Source of the DNA: a virus
Strand: one strand, 5' to 3'
Virus record (IMG/VR): IMGVR_UViG_3300037193_001436
Location: 43,210 to 107,209 of that record
Length of the DNA: 64,000 nt
Shown here: positions 1 through 7,773 of the stretch, piece after piece
Position numbering within the stretch: position 1 is the first letter of the stretch
Layout: every line of letters begins with the position of its first letter
The notes under the pieces: model-generated
Seen by the model: only the letters and a program-made list of their open reading frames with translations
Database searches by the model: none
Told to the model about the DNA's origin: nothing
Translations under genes and position numbers: made by a program

Positions 1-240
1 ATACATGTCCTTCAGCTCCCGCTGGCTGTAGGCGTCCTCGTCCTTGGTGTTAACCGTGTAGGCCCCGGAGTCGACGAAGATCCTGGCGTCGTCGTGGAAC
101 TTGTCGGCCAGCAGCCAGGGGCGGGAGAATTTCACCCGGCGGCGCAGGCCGACGAAGGACAACGCGACGTGCGGGGCCTGGGACTCGGTCAGGATCTTGC
201 GGTGCGAGGGGACCTCTCCCCCGGCCAGGTACAGCCTCAC
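1..240 (-). CDS. Partial protein, possible TGT/DpdA-like (weak)
   Basis: The gene is cut by the left window edge, so only the first 80 codons are visible. The GTG start overlaps the stop of the upstream gene as GTGA, which fixes it firmly. The visible part has an early LAGGEV motif, a basic RRRVKF stretch and FVDSGAY near residue 60. A short hydrophobic strand followed by DSGA is reminiscent of phage proteins of the tRNA-guanine transglycosylase fold (queuine/DpdA type), but this is a resemblance from memory and the catalytic half is outside the window. It is the last visible member of a tightly overlapping operon with a nucleotidyltransferase and a HAD-like protein. Confidence 0.6.
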   Translation of the reverse strand, partial: MRLYLAGGEVPSHRKILTESQAPHVALSFVGLRRRVKFSRPWLLADKFHDDARIFVDSGAYTVNTKDEDAYSQRELKDMY

Positions 241-623
241 GGAACCATCCCCGGCGGGCTCATCCGCTGGCTGTAGGTGCGCTTGGTGAACTTGGCCGGA
301 GAGGGCATGGTCGGGGTTGACGTGTTGGTGGCCGGGATCGGGCCGACCGGGCCGGGGATGGACGGCCGGTAGTAATCCGACCAGCGCCGGACGCCCTCGC
401 CGAGCTTCTGCATGCCCTCCATGGCGGCCTGGCGGGTGTCCAGGGCCCGCAGGCCAGGGTTGCGCATGTAGGTGTAGGGGTCGGTGTGACCGTAGCGGTG
501 GGCCAGGGCGAATGAGTGAGCCGCTGCGAACAGCGGGTGCGTCCCGGCGGCGTTGAAGCCGGTGACGCCGATTTCGGCCGTGCCCTGCAGCCGGGAGAAG
601 TCGGCGTTGATGTCGCTGCTCAT
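237..623 (-). CDS. Hypothetical protein, 128 aa
   Basis: I do not recognise this protein. The ATG overlaps the stop of the upstream gene as ATGA and the stop overlaps the next gene's GTG, so it sits inside an operon. The N-terminal half is helical and rich in Ala and His. The C-terminal 40 residues are rich in Pro, Thr and Ser, consistent with a flexible tail. A longer reading frame upstream exists but would overlap the neighbour deeply, so the inner ATG is preferred. Confidence 0.75.
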   Translation of the reverse strand: MSSDINADFSRLQGTAEIGVTGFNAAGTHPLFAAAHSFALAHRYGHTDPYTYMRNPGLRALDTRQAAMEGMQKLGEGVRRWSDYYRPSIPGPVGPIPATNTSTPTMPSPAKFTKRTYSQRMSPPGMVP

Positions 624-1120
624 AGGGTTTCCCTTTCCATCGAGTCCTCCTCGGCCCGCAGGGTGTTCTGCCGGTCGGTCTCGGCGACCAGGTCGTCCCA
701 GCGGCGTGGCGATCCGTTGTAGTCCGGCCGCCAACTCGGCACCGAGTACTGCGGGTGCAGGTAGAGCAGGGTGGGGACGCCTTCGGCCAGCAGCGCGGCG
801 GCGATCTTGGGATCGGGCTCGATGACCAGGGAGATCGGTCCGTTGCGCCGCATCCGGAAGATCTGCGCCAGCCGCCGGTCGGCGATGGAACCGCCGTCGG
901 ACAGCACCGAGACGTCGATGCCGACGTGGCCGGTGATCCGGTGGATCTTGAGGAAGTGCTCGATGGCGACCTGGTCGCGCACGAAGCCGTCGGCCAGGAA
1001 GGTGACGCGGCCGAACTGCTTCAGGCCCTCGAACAGCATCAGGCCGTTGGGGTTGGGCACGCTCTGGTCGGTGATCCGGCGGATGACGCCGTCCAGGGTG
1101 ATCCCGATCTGACCGGTCAC
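620..1120 (-). CDS. HAD-like hypothetical protein, 166 aa
   Basis: The protein starts with a hydrophobic strand leading into LDGVI, like motif I of haloacid dehalogenase (HAD) enzymes. A strand with FLADG and a later segment near residue 110, where a conserved-looking Asp-Pro precedes EGVPTLLYL, fit a Rossmann-like core. The usual first Asp of DxD is not obvious, so catalytic activity is doubtful. The GTG start overlaps the nucleotidyltransferase stop (GTGA), and its own stop overlaps the next ATG. Co-transcription suggests a shared nucleotide-related job. The HAD assignment is inference from pattern only. Confidence 0.7.
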   Translation of the reverse strand: MTGQIGITLDGVIRRITDQSVPNPNGLMLFEGLKQFGRVTFLADGFVRDQVAIEHFLKIHRITGHVGIDVSVLSDGGSIADRRLAQIFRMRRNGPISLVIEPDPKIAAALLAEGVPTLLYLHPQYSVPSWRPDYNGSPRRWDDLVAETDRQNTLRAEEDSMERETL

Positions 1121-2115
1121 TGCGGATACCTCCGGGCGTACAGGGCTGCGGCCCGCAGGGTCTCCTGCGCGTTCGTCAGGGGCTGGCCGTAGGTGTCGGT
1201 TTCGTAGTCGGTGCGGCCGGTGTGCCGGGCGCTCCAGACCTCGTGAAGGGCCTGGGCGGTGCCGAACTGCTTGTGGGCCTGCCAGCGGAAGTTGGCGAAG
1301 TCGCCGTACCCCTCGCCCTGTTCGCCGAAGGCACTGCGTCGGCCGAGGTGGATGTCGTCGTACAGTGCGCCGATTTGGTCTGCGACGACCTGCAGGTTGC
1401 GGCTGTTGGTCGACCAGGCGGGCGTGCCGGGGACCGACGTACGGATCGCGCCCTGGACATGGTTGTAGCGCTGGATCAGCGAATCGGCCAGCCGTCGCTC
1501 GTCCTCGACGTAGTCCCACCATCCCTTGGGATAAAGGGTTTTCGGGTCCTCGGGCAGGATCGGGGGCTTCACGGTCCAGGTGTCCGAGGTGAGGTTGTAG
1601 GCGGCGTACGGGTGGATGTCCCGGATGTCGCTGCCAGTGGCGTTGACGTAGAAGGTGACCTCGAACGGCCCCGAGAATCCCCCGGCGCTGAAGATCTGGT
1701 GGGCGGTCTTGGGCCACAGGTCGCGGTGCAGCTCCTGGTTGATCTGGTCGGCGGCTTCGGCGTCGCTCAACCCACGCATGTCGGGGTTGTGGAGGAAGAA
1801 CAGCGGCCAGTTGACACCGATCAGCACATCAAGGTCGCCGTTGCCTCGATCGGCGGCCCACTGATGGGAGATCCCTGACCCGGCGATCCAGACAGTGGAC
1901 CAGCTCGACGGCCGGATGTACCTCTCGTCCCAGTAGGCATACAGGGTCCGCACGATCCAACGGCGAACCTCGGGCCGGATCCGGTCGCCGTCGAACAGCC
2001 GAGGATCGAGGGAGTTGGAGGGCCGGGAGAAGTAGCCGGACTGTCCCTCGTGAATACCAACTGGCCCGGCCGCTGCGGCTCGGGCCAGGTAGTAGTTCAG
2101 GCCGGGGACACCCAT
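1117..2115 (-). CDS. Nucleotidyltransferase-like protein, 332 aa
   Basis: Near residues 78-101 the protein has a Gly-Ser followed about 12 residues later by GDLDVLIGV. This is the GS...DxD signature of the nucleotidyltransferase (pol beta-like) superfamily, in which the two Asp bind metal. The helical C-terminal part contains a paired-Trp segment (WW) and many aromatic residues, and I cannot assign it to a subfamily. The substrate (tRNA, protein or small molecule) cannot be told from sequence. The gene heads a four-gene overlapping operon with a HAD-like protein. The ATG at 2115 is preceded by an 83-bp gap, which may hold a promoter. Confidence 0.75.
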   Translation of the reverse strand: MGVPGLNYYLARAAAAGPVGIHEGQSGYFSRPSNSLDPRLFDGDRIRPEVRRWIVRTLYAYWDERYIRPSSWSTVWIAGSGISHQWAADRGNGDLDVLIGVNWPLFFLHNPDMRGLSDAEAADQINQELHRDLWPKTAHQIFSAGGFSGPFEVTFYVNATGSDIRDIHPYAAYNLTSDTWTVKPPILPEDPKTLYPKGWWDYVEDERRLADSLIQRYNHVQGAIRTSVPGTPAWSTNSRNLQVVADQIGALYDDIHLGRRSAFGEQGEGYGDFANFRWQAHKQFGTAQALHEVWSARHTGRTDYETDTYGQPLTNAQETLRAAALYARRYPQ

Positions 2116-2198
2116 ACCTTCAGGTTAGTTGCGCAGGCACCCGAACTTGGAGCGAGCGAAGTTGTTGTACGCAAGCTTTCTATATGCGCCTTCGCCGG

Positions 2199-2435
2199 TT
2201 ACCCCCCAAGTCGGCGCGAAGTTCCTGCAATCGTGACCTTGGTGACCGGGAGGCCGACCTCGTCGATCTCGACGGTGACCGCCTGCAGGCCGGGGAAGCG
2301 GTGGTTCGGGTAGTGCCGCGCGTCGTTCCAACCTGCCTGGTAGGCGGCCTGGGTCAGGTACTCGATCCAGGCCTTCATCTGACCTGACCAGGACAAGGGG
2401 AACGGCGGCGGGATCTCCTCAGGCGGCTTGCTCAT
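2199..2435 (-). CDS. Hypothetical protein, 78 aa
   Basis: This small protein has a Pro-rich N-terminus, then a Trp-containing amphipathic helix (residues 16-45) and a short beta-rich C-terminus. The start overlaps the upstream gene's stop as ATGA. No family is recognised. It is the last gene before an 83-bp non-coding gap, so it may end a transcription unit. Confidence 0.7.
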   Translation of the reverse strand: MSKPPEEIPPPFPLSWSGQMKAWIEYLTQAAYQAGWNDARHYPNHRFPGLQAVTVEIDEVGLPVTKVTIAGTSRRLGG

Positions 2436-2761
2436 TTCAGGTTGAGGCGTGCGCGCAGCGCCTGCTCCTGGGCGTGCTGCTGCAACGCCGAGCCCATCTG
2501 AAGCAGACCGTTCGACACCAGGCCTGCGGTCTGCTGGATCTGGATGTCCTTGATGATGAGCTGGCAGGCCGACCAGATCTCGTCGTGGCTGGCCATGTGG
2601 TCAGGCACGATGTTCTCGCCGACGTCGGTGGAGACCTGAATGTTGCCGTTGGCATCGACCAGGACCAGGAACGCGGTCCGGACCTCCTGCTGCTGCGGGG
2701 CCTCGGGCTCGGGCGGCGTGCTGCCGTTCTTCAGCTTGGACAGGTCGGGGATCTCAGGCAT
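2432..2761 (-). CDS. Hypothetical protein, 109 aa
   Basis: The N-terminus is rich in Pro, Glu and Gln. A short strand follows (TAFLVLVDANG), then a long helical C-terminus rich in Gln and Leu that could form a coiled coil. The gene overlaps its downstream neighbour by 4 bp and its upstream neighbour by 8 bp. No function is assigned. Confidence 0.75.
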   Translation of the reverse strand: MPEIPDLSKLKNGSTPPEPEAPQQQEVRTAFLVLVDANGNIQVSTDVGENIVPDHMASHDEIWSACQLIIKDIQIQQTAGLVSNGLLQMGSALQQHAQEQALRARLNLK

Positions 2762-3041
2762 CGTCGGCCTCCACGGGTTGTGCTTCGACGTACACGGGGT
2801 TGGTCTCGGTCATGTTGGCGGGGATGACCACAACCGCCTCCGGCTCCAGGGGCAGGAACGCTCCACGCGGAGCGTGCACCGTCATCTTGACCGTGACGCT
2901 GCCACCGACAGGCCGGGCTGGTTTGTTCTGGCTGTGCCGCACGACCTTCGCGCCGACGAGCTTGCCGTTGTACTCGTTCCACAGTGGCTCCAACTGCAGG
3001 TACACGGTCGCCGGGACGTGGGTCTCATTCAGATCAGCCAT
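2754..3041 (-). CDS. Hypothetical protein, 95 aa
   Basis: The protein is predicted to be beta-rich, with strands around residues 11-25 and 48-75 and an acidic C-terminus (EADDA). Its start shares one base with the upstream stop (TGATG). No family is recognised. It lies between a Cys-rich protein and a Gln-rich helical protein in a small operon. Confidence 0.72.
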   Translation of the reverse strand: MADLNETHVPATVYLQLEPLWNEYNGKLVGAKVVRHSQNKPARPVGGSVTVKMTVHAPRGAFLPLEPEAVVVIPANMTETNPVYVEAQPVEADDA

Positions 3042-3550
3042 CAGAGATCACCCCGTTTCATGGCGTCGTTGTAGGCCTTCTGCTCCACCAGGGAGTGCAC
3101 CGGGCAGAACTCGCACAGGTACCGGTCGTCCTTGGTGTGGTACGCGGGCATCCCGGCTTCCTTGCGGGCCTGTGCGGTGCCGGGCGTGAGTCGCTTGGAG
3201 TCCGACTTGTAGTCGCTGCAGTCGGGGTTGCGGAGATGTTGCCGCCAGCAACTCATCGCGTCTTCGCGGAAGGTGTCGCGAGTGTTGTAGAAGTCGCTGC
3301 CAAGCCCGGTCTCTCCGCCGAACTCGTTGACCAGCTTCTTGGAGATCTCCTTCTGCACGCGGGGATCGTTCCAGTCGGCAGCGTCGACCCGTGCGAGCAT
3401 CCCGATGTGCTCTTCGCCGTTGGTCCGGTGCGGCTTGACCAGGTAGTTGAGCAGGACGTCGTGCTCGGGGTCACCGGAGTAGTCGGGCAGCGGTTCGATG
3501 GTCTTGCAGTCCCTGCAGACCAGGAGGCGGATTTGCTCGGGTTCAGTCAC
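3041..3550 (-). CDS. Cys-rich hypothetical protein, putative zinc binder, 169 aa
   Basis: A CRDC pair sits at residues 12-15. Further Cys residues occur in the middle (SCW and DCS), and the C-terminus has CEFCPVH. Two CxxC pairs plus His residues suggest one or two zinc sites, possibly with the N- and C-terminal pairs coming together. The family is unknown to me. It is translationally coupled by TGATG to the next gene. A small zinc-ribbon-like open frame lies immediately upstream. Confidence 0.75.
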   Translation of the reverse strand: MTEPEQIRLLVCRDCKTIEPLPDYSGDPEHDVLLNYLVKPHRTNGEEHIGMLARVDAADWNDPRVQKEISKKLVNEFGGETGLGSDFYNTRDTFREDAMSCWRQHLRNPDCSDYKSDSKRLTPGTAQARKEAGMPAYHTKDDRYLCEFCPVHSLVEQKAYNDAMKRGDL

Positions 3551-3555
3551 GCGGA

Positions 3556-3699
3556 TCAGTCTTCCGGCCCGGCCCGGGGCATTCTACTGTCGCGAGTTGT
3601 TACTTTGCCGACGTGCCAGGTGATGCAGCGCCTGCAGAGGTAGACATCCATGCCGGTCTGGTACTCGCCGGTGCGCAGCAACCACAGCAGCCGCCCCAA
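3556..3699 (-). CDS. Small zinc-ribbon-like ORF with unclear start
   Basis: This frame is open from 3759 down to the TGA at 3556. Its C-terminal half reads like a real protein: VYLCRRCITWHVGK is the CxxC...H ribbon common in small actinophage proteins. Upstream residues (a Cys-Asp-Glu turn and a TKAAALGRLL helix) also look coding. There is no ATG or GTG at a sensible place. The only ATG, at 3651, falls inside the ribbon, and a TAG at 3760-3762 closes the frame. I give the TTG at 3699 as a provisional start. A non-canonical start, a frameshift or decay are alternatives. Confidence 0.4.
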   Translation of the reverse strand: MGRLLWLLRTGEYQTGMDVYLCRRCITWHVGKVTTRDSRMPRAGPED

Positions 3700-3779
3700 G
3701 GCTGCGGCCTTGGTGGGGAGCTGCAGCTCGTCGCATCCGTCATCGTCGACGTCGGCCCCCTACCAGCGCCGCGCAGTTG

Positions 3780-4577
3780 CTACTTCGAGTCCTGCAACCC
3801 CGAAGAGCCAGGAGCGGCGGCGAGCGTCGCCACGTTGTCGTCCAGGGTCTTCATCAGTTCCTGGGTCTTCTGGATCTGCTGGGTGTCACCCTCGATCCGG
3901 TCGAGCTGCTGCTTCATGTCCCGGATCACCTTGATCAATGCGGTGCCGGTGCCGGTGGGAGCCACCCAGAAACGCTTGGCGTACTCCTCCTCCTCGGCCT
4001 GGTAGATGCGGCGAAGTTCCGCTTCGGTCCAATCCGCCATGTTGCCCTCCGCTGAGCCGCCGGTCGGCGGCTTGGTGAGTGAAGCCAGTAGTGCCCGTGC
4101 GCGCTTGAGGTCGGCGGCGACGTCCTGCGGTCGGCCGACGTACTCGAAGTGCATGGCGTCGGGGCGGTTCTCGTACCGGCCGCCCCAGTAGAAGTGGCAC
4201 GACTCCCAGGCGTGGACGACCTTCGGCGGAAGGTCGGTGATGAGCTTCGAGCCCATCGGGTTGTCCTCAGAGTTAACGTCGACCGCCAGGCCCCAGGAGT
4301 GGTTGCTCGCCGTCTTGGTTCCCCGGATCGGCCGGTTGGCGAAGCCCCAGCAGGCACCGACCTTCAGTCGGTAGCCCATCAGCACCGTCGCCGCGAGCAG
4401 GGTTTGGACCAGCGGAGCGATCTCTCGCCGGACGCGGACCTTCACCCCGCCCCCGGAGACCGTCAGCATCTTGGACTCCTGGGCGTTTGGCCACCCAGGG
4501 CCCCAGCCTCTCGCGGCAGCATTGTTGCGGGAGGCACCGGCCAGCGGATTCGGCCCGTATGCTGCGCGCGATGCCAT
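3780..4577 (-). CDS. Endolysin, peptidase M15 (D,D-carboxypeptidase) family
   Basis: This is the lysis enzyme that would cut the peptide stems of host peptidoglycan. The 265-residue protein carries the M15 zinc signature: NHSWGLAVDVN (His93 and Asp100) and a distal HFEY (His143). It also has the Tyr-Arg and Gly-Ala-Cys-Trp stretch that precedes this core in VanY-like enzymes. Residues 180-255 are helical and rich in Glu, Lys and Gln (coiled-coil-like). I see no standard cell-wall-binding repeat, so this region may do that job or mediate multimerisation. The first 35 residues are Ala/Gly/Pro-rich and not a classical signal peptide. The holin candidates lie about 22 kb away at 26.7-27.3 kb. Confidence 0.9.
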   Translation of the reverse strand: MASRAAYGPNPLAGASRNNAAARGWGPGWPNAQESKMLTVSGGGVKVRVRREIAPLVQTLLAATVLMGYRLKVGACWGFANRPIRGTKTASNHSWGLAVDVNSEDNPMGSKLITDLPPKVVHAWESCHFYWGGRYENRPDAMHFEYVGRPQDVAADLKRARALLASLTKPPTGGSAEGNMADWTEAELRRIYQAEEEEYAKRFWVAPTGTGTALIKVIRDMKQQLDRIEGDTQQIQKTQELMKTLDDNVATLAAAPGSSGLQDSK

Positions 4578-4579
4578 GA

Positions 4580-4747
4580 CTAGTGGTCGACCTCCCCCGG
4601 GTCGACGTCGGCCCGGTCCTCCACGCCGACACCGGGCTGGGTGTCGACCGGCTGCACCTCTTCGTTCTCCTGGACGGCCTGCGCGGCCTCCTCTTCGGTC
4701 ACACCGACCGGCTCGTTCGGGCCGGGTTCATTCGGGGTCGTGGTCAC
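4580..4747 (-). CDS. Small acidic protein, 55 aa
   Basis: A GTG start overlaps the upstream stop (GTGA) and the frame ends 2 bp before the endolysin ATG. The product is strongly acidic (EEEAAQ, QENEE, VDPGEVD) and rich in Pro and Val, so it is probably disordered. The tight packing between two coding genes is the main support. No function is assigned. Confidence 0.65.
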   Translation of the reverse strand: MTTTPNEPGPNEPVGVTEEEAAQAVQENEEVQPVDTQPGVGVEDRADVDPGEVDH

Positions 4748-4989
4748 AGTGGTACCGCCAATCCAGGGGTGGGGGTGGGGACGAAGTTCGGGGTGGGAGC
4801 GGCGATGCCGTCCGGCGAGATCTTCACGCGCTTCTCGTGGATGCCGTACCAGGGGTCGAGCAGGTCGGCGCGGTCAGCCCAGGTGGCACCTTCGACGATG
4901 CCGCCACGGTTGTTGATGACCTTCTTGTACTTGCCGTCCGTCGCACCCTCGTGCAGGTCGGCATTCATCGATCGGCTGTACGGGTACAT
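4744..4989 (-). CDS. Hypothetical protein, 81 aa
   Basis: The protein has a Lys/Gly-rich middle, a Trp-containing segment (ATWADRADLLDPWYG) and a Pro/Thr-rich C-terminal tail (PTPTPG). No family is recognised. The gene is followed with a GTGA overlap by the small acidic protein. A GGAACTCGTTTCC dyad lies at 5002-5014, 13 bp before the start, similar to the promoter-proximal dyads elsewhere in the window. Confidence 0.7.
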   Translation of the reverse strand: MYPYSRSMNADLHEGATDGKYKKVINNRGGIVEGATWADRADLLDPWYGIHEKRVKISPDGIAAPTPNFVPTPTPGLAVPL

Positions 4990-5034
4990 GCAACTCCTCC
5001 AGGAACTCGTTTCCAGGTTCCCATCTCGGAACGA

Positions 5035-5190
5035 CTACTTGATAGCGCGCTTCGCTTTGCCGTTTGGCCTGCGGCGGTCGTTGAACAAGTCGGCAGCGCG
5101 CTGGCCCGCGCCGTTGTTGTCGTCGTCATCGGGGGTCTCGACGCGGCGGATGCGCTTGTTGCGGCGGCGGTCGGTTGCTTTCAGTGGCAT
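5035..5190 (-). CDS. Small basic protein, 51 aa
   Basis: The ATG at 5190 opens a frame ending with TAG at 5035. The product is very basic at both ends (DRRRNKRIRR and RRRPNGKAKRA) with an acidic DDDDNN linker in between. It could bind nucleic acid or scaffold acidic partners, but this is guesswork. Support comes from the fit between neighbours and an intact frame. Confidence 0.6.
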   Translation of the reverse strand: MPLKATDRRRNKRIRRVETPDDDDNNGAGQRAADLFNDRRRPNGKAKRAIK

Positions 5191-5196
5191 GGGGAA

Positions 5197-5517
5197 TCAC
5201 CAGACATTCAGTGCGGGGGTGGACGTGCCTTCCATGCCGGACTTGTTCTGCGCGAAGTCCGTGCGCTGGTAGATCCGGTCGACGTTGACGACGTCCTCGA
5301 TCCCCAGCTCCTCGGTGCGGTAGCCGTACCGGGGCGGGAAGAGCTGGACCGGGACCGGCGGCCGGATGAGCCGGAGCTGGTCGGCGGTCAGGGACATGGC
5401 CGACTCCAGCGCCAGTCCGGTGAGGTACTGCTCATGGGTCTGGTTCGGCCGCTGGATCTGGACCGGCGGCGAGCCCCAGGGACGGCGGCCGTAGACGGTG
5501 TCGGCAGTGCTAGTCAT
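5197..5517 (-). CDS. Hypothetical protein, 106 aa
   Basis: The protein has a Pro/Arg-rich N-terminus, a helix around residues 28-50 and a Pro-rich region (RPPVPVQLFPPRYG) before a short C-terminal helix. No family is recognised. Its composition resembles the neighbouring leftward genes up to 9.2 kb, which may all be structural. Confidence 0.68.
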   Translation of the reverse strand: MTSTADTVYGRRPWGSPPVQIQRPNQTHEQYLTGLALESAMSLTADQLRLIRPPVPVQLFPPRYGYRTEELGIEDVVNVDRIYQRTDFAQNKSGMEGTSTPALNVW

Positions 5518-5553
5518 GTTGACACATCGCTGTCAGGCCGGGACGATGGAGGC

Positions 5554-5730
5554 ATGACCGAGAGCCCTGGCACGACGCCTCCTGAGCCCCACGACGGGAT
5601 GACGCTGGAGGAGTACATCGCCGCGTACCCGGAGTACGAGGAGTACGGCCGGGCCGTGTTCGCTTCCCTCGCCGAGCCGGACGAGGAGGGCTGGGACGAC
5701 ATCTCGACCTCCTCAGATGTCGAAGACTGA
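5554..5730 (+). CDS. Small acidic protein on the plus strand, 58 aa
   Basis: This is one of the few rightward genes. It starts at ATG 5554 with GGAGG very close upstream and ends at 5730, overlapping the end of the convergent minus-strand gene by 18 bp. The product is highly acidic (EYEEYGRAV, EPDEEGWDD, SSDVED) with a Tyr-rich helix, TLEEYIAAYPEYEEYG. Proteins like this sometimes mimic DNA or bind basic partners, but there is no direct evidence here. Confidence 0.55.
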   Translation: MTESPGTTPPEPHDGMTLEEYIAAYPEYEEYGRAVFASLAEPDEEGWDDISTSSDVED

Positions 5731-7254
5731 CTGCGTCCGGCCAGTCCTGGGGTTGTTGTGGAACTGCGGCCCGAGCTGGGTGTGAACCTGCCCGCGCTGG
5801 AGTGACTGCAGCGGCTTGTCCGGGTTGTTCGGGACGTTGACGCCTTCCCCGGCCCAGTGCCGCACCACCGGGTACTGCTCGGCCGGTGAGGTGTTCACGT
5901 CCGGCCTGCGCATCTGCTGCGAGCCCCAGGTGGCCGCCTGGAACGAGTGCACGTTGTCGGCGTAGTTCACGCCCCGGGACAGTCCCCGCGCCGCCAGAGT
6001 CCGCCTGGTGGCGTAGTCGTTGAGGGCGTGGACGATCGGGGCACCCTCGGCGAGCATCTGCTCCGGCCGGGACAGGCCCCACTCCGGCTTGATCTTGCCG
6101 GACGCGTCGGAGACGAACTCCTGGGTCTTGCCTCGCTTGGCCGACGCGGGCTGGTCAGCGTAGACACTGCTTCGGACCCCGGCCGCGTCGCGGTACTTGT
6201 GGGACTTCGCCGTCGGCAGGTGCGGTGCCATCACGCTGGCCTCGTGCACATCGGAGACCTTGTAGGCGTCCGGCGAGTCCTTGTTGACCAGTGCGCCCCG
6301 GAACGCGACCGTCTTGGCTGCGGCGTTCGGGTCGCCGTACTGGTGGACCGAGAAGTCGCCGGTGTCCAGCGCCTCTGCGGCCCGGCTGGCCGCCTTGTCG
6401 ACGTTGGCCGGGCGTCCGGCGATGAACTTGGCCGGACGCTGCTCCAGGGCGGCGTGGACGGCCTCCTCGCCCTGGTCCAGGTTCGGGTGGCTCCGCTTGG
6501 CCCCGGGCTGTGCCTTCCACATGTTGTTCGGGCTGGTGTCGGCGGCGGCGCTGGCCATCAGGTTGCGCGCGGCCTCGATCCGCTCGGGGTGGGACAGGTG
6601 GCCGGTGGCGTTGACGAAGGACGGGTGCTGGACCAGCCGGTGCACCTTGGACTCGAACATGTCGGGGGTCTCACGCAGGTGCTCCTCGTGCGTGATGGCG
6701 TGCTCGATGTTCGGGAAGTCGGTGGTGACGTGGCCGCCGTAGAACAACTGTGACGCGGACTCGTTGACCCCGGCAACGATGTGTTCGGCGGTGACCCGGT
6801 CCAGGGCCCGGGACTGGGCACGCTCCACCGAGCCGACCGGGTCCCGGGGGTCGTGGCCGAAGTGCTTGAGGACCTGGGTGCCTTTGGTGTACTCGCGGCC
6901 GGACAGGTCCTCGGCGCGGCGCTGGACGGTGACGCCGGGCTCGTGCTTGTGCGGCTCGTTGATCGCCGGGACGCCCTTCTCGGCGGCGGTGTTGGGGAAC
7001 ATGTGCCGCGCGCCGGTGACGAAGGTGCGGTACCGGGGGTCGATCGGGTCCATCCGGTAGCCCATCGGGGCGTCCACGGATTCGTCGGTCTTCTTCGCCA
7101 GGTCGCGCAGGCGTCGGCGGTCGGTGACCGGTCGCTCGTAGCCATGCACGGCCTTGGGAGCCGACAGTGTGCGGCCCTGCCCGACGGCGGTGAACTGGTT
7201 CGGTCCCTTGCCGGTGATCGGGTTGGTGAGGTCGTCGGCCTTCTTCTTCGCCAT
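5713..7254 (-). CDS. Hypothetical 513-aa protein, possibly virion-associated
   Basis: This is a large soluble protein with a basic N-terminus (MAKKKADD) and long helical stretches. The later part contains VNKDSPDAYKVSDVHEA and NVHSFQAATWGSQQ. A spacing of Val-Asp/His followed later by QA..WG is seen in conserved actinophage proteins of unknown function, but I cannot name a family securely. It is the largest of a run of unknown genes between 4.7 and 9.2 kb. It ends convergently on the small plus-strand gene. A virion-internal or head-associated role is inference. Confidence 0.75.
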   Translation of the reverse strand: MAKKKADDLTNPITGKGPNQFTAVGQGRTLSAPKAVHGYERPVTDRRRLRDLAKKTDESVDAPMGYRMDPIDPRYRTFVTGARHMFPNTAAEKGVPAINEPHKHEPGVTVQRRAEDLSGREYTKGTQVLKHFGHDPRDPVGSVERAQSRALDRVTAEHIVAGVNESASQLFYGGHVTTDFPNIEHAITHEEHLRETPDMFESKVHRLVQHPSFVNATGHLSHPERIEAARNLMASAAADTSPNNMWKAQPGAKRSHPNLDQGEEAVHAALEQRPAKFIAGRPANVDKAASRAAEALDTGDFSVHQYGDPNAAAKTVAFRGALVNKDSPDAYKVSDVHEASVMAPHLPTAKSHKYRDAAGVRSSVYADQPASAKRGKTQEFVSDASGKIKPEWGLSRPEQMLAEGAPIVHALNDYATRRTLAARGLSRGVNYADNVHSFQAATWGSQQMRRPDVNTSPAEQYPVVRHWAGEGVNVPNNPDKPLQSLQRGQVHTQLGPQFHNNPRTGRTQSVFDI

Positions 7255-7257
7255 CTC

Positions 7258-7773
7258 CTACCTCCAGGACGGCAGCAGCCGGGCGGCCTTGGCAGTGCGG
7301 ATCGGGTCCACCGGGCCGGGGTCGATGTCGACGCTGCGGGCCAACGCGCCGAGCTGGGAGGGGTTGAGCATGTGGGCCTTGCCCATGTAGTTGACCTGCT
7401 CCTCCGGCGTGCCGGTCGGCGCGAACTTCAGACCGGCGGCCTCGAACTCCAGGCCGGTCTGCGGGTTGAAGCTGTCCGGCCAGAAGTAGTCCGACGGGTC
7501 GATCCGCTCCCCCTTGTGGACGCCGCGCTGGTAGGAGCGCTGGGTGAGCCGGGACTGGATCCCCTTGAGCAGCCGGTCCTCGCGGCGGGAGTTGACGTTG
7601 CCCAGGTAGCCGTCGGGGTACTCGGCCTCCGGCGTGCGGGCAGCGGCGACCGAGCGGCGGGCGTCGAGGATGTCGCGGTACCCGATCAGGTCGGTCCGAC
7701 CGCCGCCGCCGTAGGTGGGCGTGCCGGGCTGGCTGACCCCGAAGGGCGCGAGGTACTGCCAGTTGGTGGTCAC
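7258..7773 (-). CDS. Hypothetical protein, 171 aa
   Basis: The N-terminus is Gly- and aromatic-rich (QYLAPFGV), a basic helix spans residues 35-80, and the C-terminus contains Pro-flanked short motifs. No family is recognised. The stop is 3 bp before the next start and the start overlaps the upstream gene by 4 bp, so it is co-translated with its neighbours. Confidence 0.72.
   Translation of the reverse strand: MTTNWQYLAPFGVSQPGTPTYGGGGRTDLIGYRDILDARRSVAAARTPEAEYPDGYLGNVNSRREDRLLKGIQSRLTQRSYQRGVHKGERIDPSDYFWPDSFNPQTGLEFEAAGLKFAPTGTPEEQVNYMGKAHMLNPSQLGALARSVDIDPGPVDPIRTAKAARLLPSWR

Noticed and set aside
620-1717. Long upstream extension of the HAD-like gene
   Set aside because: The extra N-terminus is the shadow of the nucleotidyltransferase gene; the GTG at 1120 gives a GTGA overlap consistent with neighbours.
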